Position numbers and translations under genes: made by a program. A DNA stretch of 6,300 bases from the NCBI GenBank assembly GCA_030833025.1, contig JAURHZ010000138.1, positions 1 to 6,300 of the forward strand, given 5' to 3'. Under the pieces are notes generated by a model. It did not search any database and was not told where the DNA came from. It was given only the letters and a program-made list of their open reading frames with translations. This DNA comes from Armatimonadota bacterium. GTDB lineage: Bacteria; Armatimonadota; Armatimonadia; Armatimonadales; Armatimonadaceae. Position 1 is the first letter of the stretch; each line of letters starts with the position of its first letter. This document shows positions 6,013 to 6,300 of the stretch, in pieces.

Positions 6013-6300
6013 TGCAAGTACTCCTTTAGAATCCGTGCCAGCTGCGCTCGGTCTGCTGATTCTTCCAATGCCATTTCAAGAATTGAAGCGTAATACGTAT
6101 CAAAGTTACCTACATCGTGTCGCTTCTCGGTACCAATCAACGGGACGATATCTAAAGTATGCCCAGCTTGAATCCATTGATTAATGCATCCAGTCAGCTG
6201 ATGCTCACTACCATCAGTGGGTTTGGAAGAACGAATGATGTCAAATAATGATGTATCGACGAGATACCGGGCGCAGAGGGCAGTGCGTGACGGCGCATCG
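6009..6300 (-). CDS. galU: UTP-glucose-1-phosphate uridylyltransferase, C-terminal part (cut by window edge)
   Basis: GalU makes UDP-glucose from UTP and glucose-1-phosphate, the donor for many surface glycans. Only the last 96 residues are in the window; the N-terminal catalytic signature is beyond the right edge. Seen: ARYLVDTSLFDII, equivalent to the family's GRYVL...IF segment; GSEHQLTGCINQWI, equivalent to the EiQLTDai segment; and GTEKRHDVGNFDTYYAS, equivalent to the GxRxDxGNxxxYxxA segment with the conserved DVGN. An acidic helical tail (ILEMALEESADRAQLARILKEYLQ in two parts) closes the protein. The stop TGA (6011-6009) overlaps the GTG start of the next gene, which shows an operon. 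The three blocks in the right order make GalU clearly better than RmlA, although related uridylyltransferases cannot be excluded from this fragment. Confidence 0.8.
   Translation of the reverse strand, partial: DAPSRTALCARYLVDTSLFDIIRSSKPTDGSEHQLTGCINQWIQAGHTLDIVPLIGTEKRHDVGNFDTYYASILEMALEESADRAQLARILKEYLQ

Overview
The window is ordinary bacterial chromosome: dense coding, short gaps, one tRNA, and no phage, transposon or CRISPR signature. Base composition looks balanced. I cannot name the phylum. RecN, an Arg(CCG) tRNA without an encoded CCA, and two NDP-sugar synthases of the kind seen in cyanobacteria, Chloroflexota, Armatimonadota and Actinomycetota fit several lineages.

Layout. (1) 1-616, minus: N-terminal 205 residues of a NodB-type polysaccharide deacetylase, cut by the left edge. 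(2) 617-714: a divergent intergenic region with two small palindromes and a weak candidate promoter for recN. (3) 715-2358, plus: complete recN, a DNA-repair SMC-like ATPase. (4) 2360-2433, minus: tRNA-Arg(CCG), whose 3' end sits one base from the recN stop codon. (5) 2434-2492: a candidate tRNA promoter and an 11-bp stem hairpin. (6) 2493-2732, minus: a small Trp-rich acidic protein of unknown function. A perfect 13-bp inverted repeat and a consensus -35 box sit directly at its start. (7) 2793-6300, minus: a tightly packed sugar-nucleotide operon. In transcription order it holds the 3' end of galU, a mannose-1-phosphate guanylyltransferase-like enzyme, a DegT/DnrJ/EryC1 sugar aminotransferase, and a second NDP-sugar synthase.

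How the genes work together. The four operon genes are joined by a 4-bp GTGA overlap, a 13-bp gap and a 3-bp gap, so they are almost certainly co-transcribed and translationally coupled. GalU would make UDP-glucose. The two left-handed-beta-helix nucleotidyltransferases would activate other sugar-1-phosphates, and the aminotransferase would place an amino group on a keto-sugar nucleotide. This is precursor supply for a cell-surface glycan (exopolysaccharide, O-antigen-like polymer or glycosylated surface protein). The deacetylase across recN could modify or trim such a glycan, but it belongs to a separate transcription unit and the link is only inference.

I see no clearly novel multi-gene system. 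The most interesting item is the small unknown gene with its inverted-repeat control region (2729-2782). Next is the pair of sugar-nucleotide synthases that deviate from the family consensus in different places.
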